64,000 nucleotides of DNA from Anoplolepis gracilipes (Eukaryota; Arthropoda; Insecta; Hymenoptera; Formicidae): the NCBI RefSeq assembly GCF_047496725.1, contig NC_132975.1:12097501-12161500 (forward strand), read 5' to 3'. Within the stretch, counting starts at the first letter, position 1. Each line of letters opens with the position of its first letter. The translations under genes and the position numbers were made by a program. The notes below the pieces were generated by a model. The model saw nothing but the letters and a program-made list of their open reading frames with translations, had not been told where the DNA came from and ran no database searches. Positions 35,976 through 49,419 of the stretch are shown here, in pieces.

Positions 35976-38900
35976 AGAAACGTGACTCGCGTGAGTACTA
36001 AATATTCGTTTTGGAAGATCGGTGCACTTTGCTCGGTTAGCACGATTCGTGTGCTTGTAGACTTATTAAATAACCAACAGCTAAAGATCACATTCGCGTA
36101 TACCGTCCCTTTGGGTGATCTCGATTTATTTCCTGTTTTTCTATCGGCGTTCTCGACGGAGCAGGAATGTTCAACGATTCTAATAGCAAGCGCAATCTTA
36201 ATTAGAATTTTTCAACAGAATTTATGTCCCAATAGTCTACATTCCCAGCGTGTCTGCAAGATTGAAGTGTGTACGACGATGAAATGAAACTGATTAAGAC
36301 TAAAAAATAATTACTTCATTCGTTTACTCGCATAGCTAACGAACAAAAATTCAGTGAAATTTCTTTACTTGAAAGAAAGAAAAGGTCAATTTGTTTGATT
36401 AATCTCGCTCAAAAAAGGCTACATTATGTACCATAATTGATAATTAATTGAAGATGAAAAAGCGTACGTTTATTAATTTTTAAATTTTATATAAAGATCT
36501 CTATATTCATTTTATGATATAAACCATTTTTTCCTGCTTATATTTTCATCTTTTTCATAGCCTAGATCATCGAAATAGCTATCGATATCAATACGAAACG
36601 GGACAATCGCCGCGCGCGCCTTAAGGGTAAATCCTTTCAGTCCGATCCCGCTCGAGAACAAATCACCTTCCGAAGACTCGTGTGCATTCTATAGTATCAT
36701 CGTGTCATGAATGATATGATGTAAATGTCGGTGTATGGCCGTGGAGGCTCGCGAGAAAGGTTGCATATATACGACACGAGGAATTAATAGAAGGATTACA
36801 ATTCACCCGAGGCAGGAAGAGGGGGAGGGATATCGTACGAGTATCCTGATTGTCATCTTCTTTTCGGGACATCTTTGTTCACCAAACGGCCGGTGAATGA
36901 TCACTAGTCTATCGGCCACTGAATGCGGCGTAAAAAAAAAAAATATTCCGTGCGCGTGATTATTCATGCGAGATTACGGAAATTGATAAGACGCGTATAC
37001 CGAAGCTTGGCTGGCGAAGGTGTTTATTGGGCCTCACGGCTATGAATGACTGGAAATTACGCAAAGCATGCGGTTGCTAAGGTTGCTTTGATGCGCCACA
37101 CAATATCTGCGGGCGTACCTGTTGTTATCCGCCTTTTACGTGTATGTACGAAATCACCGATGCCGTTCGCCATACGACCGATAACAGTTTACATGTAACG
37201 TTTCTTTCAGAGAAAATCCAGCTACAATTATATAGCATTTGAAAATTGATAATACTTGTAATCTTTAAACTTTGATAAGAATTAGTATCATTTCTTAGCA
37301 ATTAGAAAGGAAAAAAGAGAGAGAAAAAAAATTCTAGTATAATTTAATTTTGGTAAGCGTTGAAATATATATAACAGTATTTTTCCGGATAGAATAAGAA
37401 ACTGTTCAATTACATTTTCACGAGAGCCATAGTTTTTTTCGCGGCCACTTTCAAGAATTAAACCTCGTTTTTCCGTCACGTTTCTCTATCCGTTGAATTG
37501 TTACGCCTCTTCCAGAAAAAAACTAGGTTGATTCGAAGAACCAAGTGACACGCAAGGAGTCGTGGAAATGATCGGTTAACACGCGAGTTTTCCTCCCACG
37601 TTGTCAACACCGATAAGTTAGGAAAATGTCAAAAGCGAGAGCGCAAAGTCGTGAAATTCCCGCTCGGTGAATCCTCGCGAAGGCGAAAGGCCGCGGTTCC
37701 GGATGAACGTATTGAGTACCTAATTACGAGCGGTATAAAAGTCGGGCATATTGTACGCCCGAGAACCGAACGAGCCCCCTCGTTTGCAATTGCAGGATGC
37801 GACTCGACACGAGATGCAAGTCGGAGATCTCGAAGAATGCGTCGCGAAACGGTCGGCGTAATTCATTTCAAGGACTTGGCGTGCACCGGTGTGGTAAAAA
37901 CGAGACGCGATGAATAAAACTGTTGGCAATTCGCAAAAATTGTAAATCACCTGACCTTTTTTGGAGCGCCGACAAATGTCGCAAATGTCAGAGTTGAATG
38001 AACGATTTCGGAGTCAGTCGTCTATGTTAAAATTGGGAAATAAATTGTTAAGTATTTCTTAAGTGTGTGAATTATTAATATAATTTACGATATAGAAGGT
38101 ATATGTACATAATATTATATATAAAGTTTAATCTAAAACAATATTGTTAAAAAACTAATTGACAGATTTAACTTGTAAATATATTTATATTTAAATAGAT
38201 GTAAAACGGGAAAAATTGTTATAATTTGTTAATTTTTAAGATATATTTAATTTATATGCTTATAAATATTTTTGAGACAAAACAATTCTCGGAATTTTCA
38301 ATTTAGAATATGCAAATGATACAAGATTGATGGTAACACGACGTTATAAAATGACACTTTATGTTCGATTTCGGGGAATTTTACAATAAATTATTTACAA
38401 CTCTTCACGATTTGTCGTCATTTTCATCGCGCTTCTCTTAGTAATCTATTCGCGGATTTATGATCTGGCGATAGTCGTAAAAGTCGAAAGTAGCCGGTAG
38501 CGATCGCAAAGGTCAATACGCGGTTCAATGTGGACGCCGTCACATTACAGAAAGAAACGGGAAATATTTAATACGCAAACATTAGATTCGTTCAACAAAG
38601 TTATAAGAATTTCGATTTCCAAGAATATTGACATGCGCGAGTTGAAGCGCGACGCGTGGTACTGCGCAATAATCTTTTAATTTCTGCAAACGATTTCTGA
38701 AAACGGCGAGTTGTCATTGTAATAACTTTTCAACATAATTATGATATCATAAATGCGACTTCCAGACTCGTGAAAGAGAATTACGCAAAAGAAATAATAA
38801 ATATAAAATATAAAAAAATGTCTGCGTCTCTAACAGCATTCAATAAACGTACAATCATCATAAAATTAATTTTTAAGCAAAACAAGAATATGCAAATTAT

Positions 38901-40090
38901 AATATAATAATAAAAAACTTTAACATGTACTTTAACATGACGTAATTAAAAATATAAGATACATATGAGAAGAGAATTTGTATAAATATTGAAAATAAAT
39001 TATAAGAAAAATGCAAATAAAAATAGTTGACATGCGCTGTTACATTGATTATCGGACACATGTGTTAAATGTACAAATAGGTAGACACGAAACATCGCAA
39101 TCGCTGAAATACATGCGTGGATCGCGTTTAGGATTAGCCTAGGTTAGATTCAACAAGCGGCTTATCAACGACTTGGCACCAGCATATAAAGTATAGGTTT
39201 CCCGCATACATGCATTACTCTAACGCGCTATCGGGCTGCGTGTCGCGATGTTATGAATGGTGTGAGGAAATCGAAGTTATGCCGATGCAACCATAATCGA
39301 CCTAGACATTGCATCCCTAGACACGCATCCGCTCGAGCGCGATGCACTTTGCTCCACTTCATAGAATCACGATCGTATCAGTCGCGTCGCAAGTCAATGC
39401 GAGATTTCCATCGCTCGTCGGATAAAGTAATATTGATCCACTAATAATGGATGTATCGATAATGGCTGAGAGTTCAATATACAGAGTGTCGCAATTTAGT
39501 CTAGTCTCTTGACATTTTCGTCGAGGAAAATCCCGGTTAGAAAATTCAAGATTAAAAAATCTAATAGTCTCTTCGAAAAAAAATTTGTATATGAATAAAT
39601 TATAATAGATTCCAATATTAATTATTTTAAGAAAAAAGATTAGGAAAATACCCTGAGGGCAATTGAATTTAATTATAGCACGATTCTGCACGATCAATAA
39701 CTTTATTACATATTCAGTTTAGGAAATCTCATACATTCTTTTTATACGTAGCTAAAAGTGAGAATAAAATTCTTATTTTGCTTATTAACAAGAAAATTGA
39801 CAAATTAAAATAACGAGTAATAATGACATGTCTCTAAAATAGGAAATATTTGTCTTTACTTTGTTTCTAATGATATCTTTTTCATTTTAATTTTTGATGA
39901 AATTATTTATAATAAATTATAATATTTATAATTTATGAGACGAGAGATCCTAATGCTATCTTTGGGTCTCCCTTCTCGTGACGTGGACCGGATGTCCGAT
40001 CGCGAGGAACGTACCGGAATCAATCTCCACCGTTTACGTGCCCGGACACGTGGTGGGAGAAGGGAGGGGACCGACGTGAGTGAGTGGTTG

Positions 40091-40122
<32 letters not shown>

Positions 40123-40240
40123 CGGAGTCGCGACTCCTGATTCATTCCAGGCATTTTTCCGAAGATACACTGGCCAGAAGAAGAAGTGTATTGTGAAGAG
40201 AGGGCAGGGATGACCCCTTTCACTGCACCACGTTAGCACC
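30405..40240. other. Gene-poor region between the divergent promoter and the cuticle gene cluster
   Basis: No confident exon was found on either strand. There are moderately GC-rich islands at about 30770-30960, 33440-33880 (CpG-rich, containing GCTCGCGCGTGCACGCGTG), 36590-37000 and 37640-37920, set in very AT-rich sequence. Open frames in these islands (for example 33516-33743) have no known domain and look like chance frames. Islands may be enhancers or untranslated exons of the unidentified + strand transcript. Confidence 0.5.
40091..40111. repeat. Poly-A tract upstream of cuticle gene A
   Basis: About 21 A residues, then G and six more A, lie some 135-155 bases upstream of the TATA box of cuticle gene A. 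A nucleosome-excluding promoter role is possible but unproven. Confidence 0.85.
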
Positions 40241-40246
40241 GTCGTG

Positions 40247-40255
40247 TATATAAAG
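40247..40255 (+). promoter_or_regulatory. TATA box of cuticular protein gene A
   Basis: TATATAAAG lies about 113 bases before the ATG at 40360. Transcription should start near 40277, giving a 5'UTR of about 80 bases. Insect cuticle genes usually have a TATA box. Confidence 0.75.
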
Positions 40256-40359
40256 AGCCGAAGCATCTGACGAAGAAGCATAAAGTATCACCAACCTATC
40301 TACATCTCAAGCAAGAAGACTCTTCTGATCGTCAGACACTTGTGTGTGACAGAGAGATT

Positions 40360-43300
40360 ATGTACACTATTAAGGTAGGTACTACACGCGCGTACAAGAC
40401 ATTCATCGGGCGCGGCCGTTCGCTGTTAAATCCAATCTCGTCAGGATTGCACCGTTTTCCTGCGAGCTGTCGGATATCGTCATGTCCGCGTGAGTCCTCT
40501 TTTGTGCGATAGTACGTCGTGGAAACTCGAGAGAGAGAATCGGGTCTCGGAAATTTTGAATCATTCATCATGCACGGAATGGCGTTTGCGTTAGGTAACG
40601 ACGAATGTCAGGTCCCTCAGGCGAGAAGACGTTTTGCTGTCACGAGATTAGTTTAAATCAGAAACCGGACCAGCAGTCTTCGAACTTCACGCGTAATTTG
40701 TCGCCAGCGGTACGGAATGACATTACGGCGAGATGTGCAAGTTGCGCAAGTTTCACATTGCAACGTCTTTGACGTTATGCACTTGTATGATTAACTGTCG
40801 AGCCAAGAAAATCGTGTCGCAATAGAGCTAAGTCTACCGCGATAAGTTATCAATTACTAATTATTCAAACTAAAATAAGTGCCTGTTACATGTATCTTAT
40901 AATCTGGAGCGCTAAAAAAATTCGTCTGCAATCGGCGCATCTATAGTATACATTGCAAGATAATAAAAAAAATATATAATAAAAGAAGATAGATATATCG
41001 GTTATCATTATAAAACTAGAATAGTATTTTTAATAATTGAAAGAAAAAAAATCATAATTTATGGAAAAAAATCATCGCGCATCGAACGACCAATGTTATA
41101 AGCATAGATTTCATTTCGCATTGAATACAAATACGGAGCTTATCGATAATGGAGGAAATGTTAGATCGCTTTTTCAGCGAGTTATTATAAGAAAAATACT
41201 TTCGTGCTTGCATTTACTCGTTCGTTCGGAGAATAAATTCAAACGCCATTCGGGATCTTCTTCTCCGGCGCGCGGTCTGATATCAGCAAAATTTTTCACG
41301 AGGAGTCGTTCGCGGAAATGAACCGATAAACTTTGTGCGACTTCGGCAATTTTTCCGGCACGCTTTCCGTATATTAGTAAATATGAAATACGCGTAGCTG
41401 TTAGCTGCTGGCTATCACGAGAACGACACGCTATCGCATACATATGTATGCATCGTATCGTACGCGAGAGTAGAAAGAAAAATTCTTTAAGACTGAAATA
41501 TCATTATATTCAACATTCGAAAATACGTCATGCATTTTATAACTTACATACGCCAGAAACGCGTCTTTTTTGCTGCTGGTACAAAAATGTGTTATGTTAT
41601 CTTGTAGTTTTGAAAGACACTTTGCGCATAGAAACTTTGATATTCATTGTTAACATTTATGTCTTAAGAATGGTACAAGGGTATAAATACGTTTCACGAA
41701 AACCCGCGTTTGTTCAATAGATTTTATTCTCATCTTAACGCTAAATCCGGCTGTCTGGCTCTGGATGTACGATGCATAAAGCATAAGATTAGATTCAGAC
41801 AGTCAGATTTAGTCGGTAATGGAATAATACTGTGTCAGCGCTCTTTGTAATGCACGTATAACGTTAATTAAATTGTAAATAAAATACACGTTATATAACA
41901 ATAGACTTTTTTTTTCTTAAATATAATAAAACTAGGCAAAAAAATATACTTATTCGTGTCGCGACGATGTTTTATTATCGCAACGTTCTTATGTCACTTG
42001 TCGCACGTGTCTGTATAACTTTTATGGTTTCTTCATCCTTTTGTAATGTCGTCGTGCTTCTTCATTGTCTAATTCAAGGGTCCGCGTCACTTTTAATGAT
42101 TCTATTTTATGCTAAAACAACTCTAACGTCTTTGTTTCTTGCAAGAGGATTGCTCCGTAATACTATACCAAGTTTTATCGGTCAAGGTAATACTAATTTT
42201 AACATTTAGAGTATCATTCATAAACGCGTGATGCAAGTTATCCGCGATGCGGTGCATACATATTGGATAAATATACAATTGCAAATATAATTGTTGCAAT
42301 GAATGGGACACTTGACAGGAGTTGCGTTATACGATGCATTTTTGGTGACACTCTTTCTTTACTAATGATAATTGCACACGCATTCTCGCAGAGCGTTCGG
42401 TACGTGGGCACACATTATTTTTAATGATTCGTTTTATTAAGAAAATGAGATTACACAATTGTTGTCGTTTGCACAATTAATTATCTGCGAATTACCATTA
42501 TTTTGGAATGTTGTAATTTGTACAGATACACACTATTTGCCTACAGACAGATATTATTAATACAAATTCCATTTACGTTGTATTTACATATTAAAATGGA
42601 AATTTCAAATATACAATATTTTGCGTATTTTATGTTTGCTGTAGATTACAGGACAAACTATTTTACAGAAAAAGAGAGAAAATATATTTTTCAAATATAT
42701 TTAAATGCAAACATATTTTGAGATTTTTGAACACGAATATTCATGTACGTAAACGTGCATATTTTCAAGGCAAATCAATGTTTGATATACAACGGAAGCG
42801 TGTATCTGTATTCCTGTTCAGTTTAGAATGTCATTGAAATTGTGAATCCTCAATGTCAGCTCGTCGCACAAGGTGTATCGGTTTCCCGGTAATCTTCAAT
42901 GAAAGCGACGCTATTGTAGAAAAAAAAGATTCCTATCTTATATCTCGCTAATTATATTTTATTACCGTCCTTTAGCACGATCAGTTTCTTTGCGAGATTA
43001 TTTTCAAATTGCAGCATAGCACTCTTACGAAACGCGAATCTGATTACCGTAGTTACAACGTAATCAAGCTTGCTACAAAGAACAATATTATTAACGATCT
43101 CCCACGTAGAAATAAACACAAAACACCGCGATTCTGAAGTTAGTTCGCTTCGGTTTATAAAATTTATATATAAATATAATTTAATTTTTATAGACTTTGC
43201 ACGCAGAGAAATTCGAGCCTCGCTTTTCGAGTATTTTTTTGTCGACAAAGATAATTTAAACGGTCTTATTTTATATTATAATCACAATAGAAAATCCTTG

Positions 43301-44492
43301 AGTAAGAATTGAATTTTCGTGTTAAACTCACATCATTATATATACAATATGCGCAAATACGATGTTTGCTGCATCCGATAAGCAACATTATATATTGAGA
43401 GCTGTTATACAATCTCGCCGTTAAAAATCAGCTGGAGAGAAATCCAATATCTGACGCGTGCGCCTCGAAGGAGTTTCCTGCATGATCCTGCGACCTTAGA
43501 AGGTAGAAGGTAGAAACGTCTCTCTCTATTTCATAATCCGCATCGCGTATTACATGTTATACAGAATCGGTGGTTCAACACGATGCCGTAATATTATCAT
43601 TATATGATAATCCTCTTCTTTTTGTTACGACGATCAGATTTTCCGTACTTTGTCATTTTTCCCGATAGCTTAATAACGGGTTTGCCGATCAATTAGCATT
43701 TTAGATAACAATTATGCGAGCGCGAGGCGTGAAATAATCTCGAGACGTTCGTAACCGCTCGAAAAGTAAAGGGAAAAGAGGATCTTGCGCGAAGTTTCGC
43801 GGCGCCTCAAAATGCATCGTAACGATCATTAACGATGCTAACCTTCTGCCTCCTTCACAATTACATGTATCGAGAGGTAATTAACAATCTTCGGTTGGCC
43901 GGTTAACGGGTCGAGCAAATGTCGATCTTTGATATATGCATGTTTAAGTAATTTTCTCAGCAAAAGTTTTCATTTGCGTGTACCTTGAAATTATCGACCT
44001 TCCTCATTCGCGAAATGAGAGGAGAGGGATTTTTTTAAAGCTTTTATAGCAGTTTTAATTTTCTGAAATTTATTTATTTTCCTGAAATATTTATAGAACA
44101 TTTTTATTTTTATTTTGAAGAGGAGCGAGACATTTAGGACAGTGTTAATTTCAGCGAGAGATTTAAAATAGTTATAGTTGAATATTTGAATAAAAAACTT
44201 TTAATGTGTTTTCTTTTTTTGCAAGAATTGGAGTGGCTGAGTAAATTTGATAATTTTTTATTTTTTCATTTGCTAGGATTAAAATGTAAACGATGTCGCA
44301 CGAAAATCATGAATCATTGTAAATTACACATGACAGTTTCGTTAATCTACAGGCTTTATCGGGGCGGCTCTTTAATCGCTCGTTGCTTTCGATTAACGGG
44401 AAATCAATTGAAACGATCCTGTGATGCGCGTTTCATTGGAAATCATGTGTTTGAATTGGAATTCAAAAATCTCGGTTGAAATTTACATAGAA

Positions 44493-44553
<61 letters not shown>

Positions 44554-45170
44554 TAACTATTATTAATTGGAATTAACTACGTGAGCTTGAAATTTGTGAA
44601 TCCGCTTTGCGTGGATATAAATGATATTTTTCGTATAATAAGCTTGAAAATAGTTTGTCGGTCATAATATTATCACAAGTCATTTTTACCTATCATTTCG
44701 TGTAAAAAGTTTAACACAATGTATTATTTTGCAAATCGACATAACAAGTAATTAAAATTAAAATATAAAAAATTATTTAAAGAAAGATTTTAAATTCCAA
44801 TTATATGCAACACTTATAACATCTATTAGTATACTTTTACATAAGATATATGCATAATATATAATACATTTTTAATTTGAATTCTCAAAAATAAAGCAGC
44901 AATCAGAGTAATTAAGATCGGTTGACATTTATAACACAATGATTTCTGGTCGTCCCCGGTTAAATTGAAGTCTGATGAAGTTTGTGAATGAAATTACACG
45001 TTCACTCCGTATTCGTGTACAGAAAAACGGGCGCGTTGCTCGGCACCACTTTCGTCTTGTCATTACATGCTGTATTTCATAATGTCATTTGCAACTGACG
45101 TAACTGCGCCTTGCAATTTCTAAGCATTATCATCCTCGGTTGCCCTTTGCAACCGTGCCCTCTATATACA

Positions 45171-45262
<92 letters not shown>

Positions 45263-48200
45263 ATGTGTATGCATATATATACACAAACACATATACGTAA
45301 TCGACCTAATTCGCGTATACTTTCACGAATTCTATGAATATTTGAACGAACCGAAAGATTTTGCTGACATGGTATCGAAGATCGGCATACTATTGTTCGC
45401 GGATTTTCTCGTCTATTCTCACAATATACACGAACTCGAAAGTACGCCGAGATCCCGATTACTAGTTTTGCATCGAAGCGAGTTACTGTCATCGTCGAAA
45501 TTCGTATTGATTTTCAAAGGGATTTGCAATTTAATCCATCAATTGTTTACGAACGTTCGTTGAATGAGACTAATATATAATAATTAAATCATAGTAGGGA
45601 TTTTTTCTTTTTACTTTGTCATTTTTATGCACAAAAATTATATCGTTATTATAGGATCGTGAAAATTACTCATTCGACGCGATAATAAAACTACGCGCTC
45701 ACGCATTTACGGTCCGCCGGCATTGAGACATTAAAGTGACATTACGCGCGCGACTATAACGCGATGTGAGGCAACTGCGAATTTTCCACGCTTACGAAGT
45801 GCGAGGAGTTGGAATTCCGTAAGTTCCAGCTACGACTTTCAACGATGCGCACATTATATGTATTTTATCGCGCTCATGTATGTATTCGTTGACAAAAGCA
45901 TCATTTTGAAAAGGAAAATGCTCCATCTTCAGAATAGATAATTTTTATTCAACAAGATAGTATATTGTTATGATAGTATATTTTTAAGCGACTGATGTAA
46001 GATAATTTTGATAGGTGTTGGTGGCGGTCGTACTTTGTACGACAGGTACATTGAGCGCACCACAAAGACCGTCAAGTGGCGCGGATAAGGATGCGGTAAT
46101 CACGTCTCAGCAGCTCGAAGTCGGGTTCGACGGCAATTACATTAACAAGTAAGCTATGCCGGCAAAAGTCTATATGTATTTCTCAAAAAAATTTTAACTC
46201 GTAATTAGTTATATAAAGGAACATCTAATTTATTATCATTATTTCATTTAATTTAATATCATTATTTAATATAAAACAAACATATAATAGATGATGTGAA
46301 AAATAAAATATTATGAACTATTGAAATTTTTCTTTTCTCCATCGATGGAGTAATTATATTGTCATCGACGAATCAACGACTTTGCGAAAATCCTCTGTGA
46401 ACATTCCGCCGCGACCTACGCGAATATTTGCATCCTTTTCGATTGTACACGAGGAAGACAATAGATACGGAGAAGGTCGGCAGATGCCTGCATATATCAG
46501 GTACCTGATGACACCAGTTTGCTAGCACAGCTGCCAATTGTCGCCCACAAATGATCTGCCTTCTGCATAACTCTATTGTTATGCACGAGTGGGAGCAGTC
46601 GCTACTGTGCCGAAGATTTTTCTCCTCCGCGACTGTTTCTATTTTCTTCTTCGTATGCTGTTCAGAAACCATCTGTGGTCGCGTGACGCCTCTCGAATTC
46701 ACGTTTTACCCTTATGTGAATTGCGAGTACATTCTTCGCATAGTTGGCTCGATGACAATAAAACTTTATTTCTTTCCAACCATCAGTATGGCTGAATTAT
46801 TAAACTATGTTTCATAAATTTAATAGTAAGAATGTAAAATATGATAAATTATAGAAATGAATTCTCTTATATATAATCACAAAATTAGAAAGGATTCTTC
46901 CATATTCATACTACATTTTTACATTTAAAACATTATGCAAGAAAACCAATTTAAATTTTCTAATGAGCTCAAGAATATACATATTTAAATTTAAATGTAA
47001 AAAATACATAAATCGTTTTGTTTAAATTTCCCCAAAAAAATAAAAAAATTATTTGGTATTATTATTACTATTGTTACGCTAATTTTCATCGTCGTCAGCT
47101 TCGAGACAAGCAACGGAATCAGTCACCAGGAAACGGGCCAGCCGAAGCAAGTGGATAACGAGACGCCAGTCGTCTCGCAGGGCCAGGACGCGTACGTAGC
47201 GCCCGATGGCCAACAGGTCAGCATACAGTGGGTGGCCGACGAGAACGGCTTCCAGGTGCAAGGCTCCCACATCCCGACGGCGCCGCCCATCCCCCCGGAG
47301 ATACAAAGGGCGCTTGAATGGAACGCCGCTCATCCCGAAGAGGACGACGGTGGTCAGCCACGACCACCACCAAGAGGTAAGATTCTCATTATATTAAATA
47401 ATGAAGACTTTTGTATTTTCGGCTTTATCTCGCGATCGAGATATTAATAAAAATATGATTAAAGATGAGGATTATTGACCAATGTTTCGTATTATTTCGA
47501 TGATGCAAGAAAAACGCATCTCGAATTGCAAACGTAACTATGAACATTTTAATATTTCAACGTTTAATTATTGTAGCCATTATATACAGTTTAACATTCA
47601 TTACACGAATGAATTAATATAATTTTTGATAAAATTTGTTACATTAAAAAAAACAAAAGAATTTTAAATTTGATGGCGAGGATATGAAGTAATATATCAT
47701 GAAAACATTCGCATGAGGTCAGCATACGAGATTTATCGCGAACCCGAGAATACAATTAGAGGAGATTAATAATCAAACGTACGACTTCAAAAGATACGGG
47801 GCGTTTGAAGCGGCATTTCTACACCCTCGAGGGATATCACTCGTGTGACTATGTAGCGCAGCGTGGTAGAAATGAAGTTTCTTTGTGTTCCACAACCGGT
47901 GGTTTAATTAATTTCGTAATTGGAAGAAGCGCCTCTGTTCAGAGTTACGATTAACTCACGTAATTTTCTTTTTTCGTCGTCGGCCGAAATTTAACCGCAC
48001 GCGATTTCTCGCGTACAAAAAAAAAAAAAAAAAAAAAAAAAAACGATGGTAATCGAATTACCGCAGGACAAAAGACAGGTGACTTTTGGGTAAAATAAAC
48101 CGGTGGTAAAAATCCCGCCGCGAAATTGATTTACGCCGGACAATCCCGATCGTCGGTCGTGACCCGTTTTGATCAAGACCCCGTTTAAATTTTCCTATGC

Positions 48201-48820
48201 GTTAAACAACGCCTCGTCCTCTGTGTTTCCGACAAACCGGAGTAAATCAGTTTACTCAATCGCGACTCGACAGTAACTCACGAGACTCGCTGGTGGCGTC
48301 ATTTAATTCACTTTAGTTCTGAACTCGAAATTGAAATTGGCTCGAATCCGTGCGCGTCGGTGAACCGAAAATATCTTTGTGGCGACCGTGCACGAGGAAC
48401 GAAAACAATTTCGGTATACGTTAATCACTTTTACAGAGTAAAATCTGGTTACTCCGTATAGAGATACGCGCTGGAAAAGGCTCCATATTTCGTTGATAAT
48501 AACCCCTGTTCGGATCTACCTTCGTCCGAGGCACGAAACAGATTCTCCTGGCAAAACGAACGCATCAAAAGTTATAGTGCGGAATCGTAATCGCGAATCG
48601 CAGTTTTCCATAGATTGTCCTAAAAATATGCCAATCGTATAAAACTTTAAAATAGATCTGAATATATATTTTCTTATAAAACTACTTTATGTCTCATTTT
48701 ACATATATAAGCCCCTTATTTATATATTACACAAATTTTTCGTTTTATATATACATATATACCTTTTAATATTTTAAAAAGAGATTTTAATTAGATATTC
48801 TTTCTCTATCCATTGCTACG

Positions 48821-48855
<35 letters not shown>

Positions 48856-48997
48856 TATATATAGACACGGAACACAATGAAACGTCTCTCTATTATGTGT
48901 AACTACGTTAATGTACATACTACCTGTAACCTGTCTCTGTTAAATATTTTAGACACCGTCCTCTCATGCTCCCGGTTTACCTTCTGTTGCAGGTTAA
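40360..48997 (+). CDS. RR-1 cuticular protein A, four coding exons, 143 aa
   Basis: This is a secreted chitin-binding structural protein of the cuticle (chitin_bind_4, Rebers-Riddiford RR-1). Exons are 40360-40374 (MYTIK, donor GTAGGT), 46015-46148 (starts VLVAVVLCTTGTLSA, donor GTAAGC), 47099-47376 (starts FETSNGISHQETGQPKQ) and 48993-48997 (completes Gly, then TAA). They total 432 nt with all phases consistent. The signal peptide is split by the first intron and probably ends at TLSA. RR features are GNYINNFETSNGI, APDGQQVSIQWVADENGF and QGSHIPTAPPIPPEIQ, then IQRALEWNAAHPEE and a Pro-rich tail. The usual Tyr before VADENG is Trp, and the Tyr/Gly-rich middle is reduced, so the domain is somewhat divergent. 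Intron 1 is 5640 bases. The last exon is almost all 3'UTR, with AATAAA at 49208 and 49380. Confidence 0.93.
44498..44550. repeat. (GA)n microsatellite in cuticle gene A intron 1
   Basis: About 26 GA dinucleotides, preceded by short interrupted GA runs. No function is implied. Confidence 0.95.
45168..45262. repeat. Compound (CA)n(TA)n microsatellite in cuticle gene A intron 1
   Basis: A long CA run (to about 45244) passes directly into a TA run. Translations give Thr/His or Val/Cys repeats that should not be taken for genes. Confidence 0.95.
48017..48043. repeat. Poly-A tract (27 A)
   Basis: This is an uninterrupted A run inside the third intron of cuticle gene A. Confidence 0.9.
48822..48854. 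repeat. (CA)n microsatellite
   Basis: About 16 CA dinucleotides lie inside the third intron of cuticle gene A. Confidence 0.95.
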
Positions 48998-49379
48998 TCA
49001 GCCCAACTTTACTTCAAACGTGACCTGATTCCGAGCCAGCTTGCCATGGATAGAACCGACCCCGAGCTTTCGACGCAAACATAAAAATAAATATAGTGTG
49101 GTATATTAATCTAGAACGTAACACAGAAGACAAGGCATGAGACACCGGTATATAATAAGCAATATACTCCCGAGATGATTCTTTATCTTACTTTTGTATA
49201 GATGGAAAATAAAGCGCACTGTTCAGAGCAGTTTCACCAGGGAGGGACGATGCCGTGCCGAGATGCACGCACGCCGCCTCCGCACGCAAGAAACGAGGAC
49301 GACACGCGCGTGCGAATCGTTTACGCGCGTCGGTCGTTAATAGTATATACGTATACTTAACTTGTGATTTTTGTATATA

Positions 49380-49385
49380 AATAAA
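49380..49385 (+). terminator. Poly-A signal of cuticular protein gene A
   Basis: AATAAA is followed by a T/G-rich stretch (GCGTTTTGCCC to TTTGTTGT). An earlier AATAAA at 49208-49213 may be used alternatively. The 3'UTR would be about 210-410 bases. Confidence 0.55.
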
Positions 49386-49419
49386 AGCGTTTTGCCCAAG
49401 TTGGAAACTTTGTTGTAAT

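Larger units (their letters stand above)
40375..46014 (+). other. Large first intron of cuticular protein gene A
   Basis: The intron is 5640 bases between GTAGGT and TTTTGATAG. It contains a GA microsatellite (about 44500-44550), a CA/TA microsatellite (45168-45262), a CpG-rich stretch at 40380-40760 just after exon 1, and another around 45660-45800. No nested gene was recognised; open frames such as 41967-42209 (+) encode hydrophobic sequence without a known family. Confidence 0.75.
47377..48992 (+). other. Third intron of cuticular protein gene A
   Basis: The intron is 1616 bases between AGAG|GTAAGA and CTTCTGTTGCAG|GT. It includes a 27-base poly-A run (48017-48043) and a CA repeat (48822-48854). 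It separates the last sense codon's first base from the final GT-TAA. Confidence 0.75.

Noticed and set aside
41967..42209. Hydrophobic plus-strand frame that could suggest a chemoreceptor fragment
   Set aside because: No conserved receptor motif was visible and it sits inside a cuticle gene intron; hydrophobicity alone is weak evidence.
45077..45492. Minus-strand frames with long Cys/Val repeats resembling a Cys-rich protein
   Set aside because: They are translation of the CA/TA microsatellite in the cuticle gene A intron.
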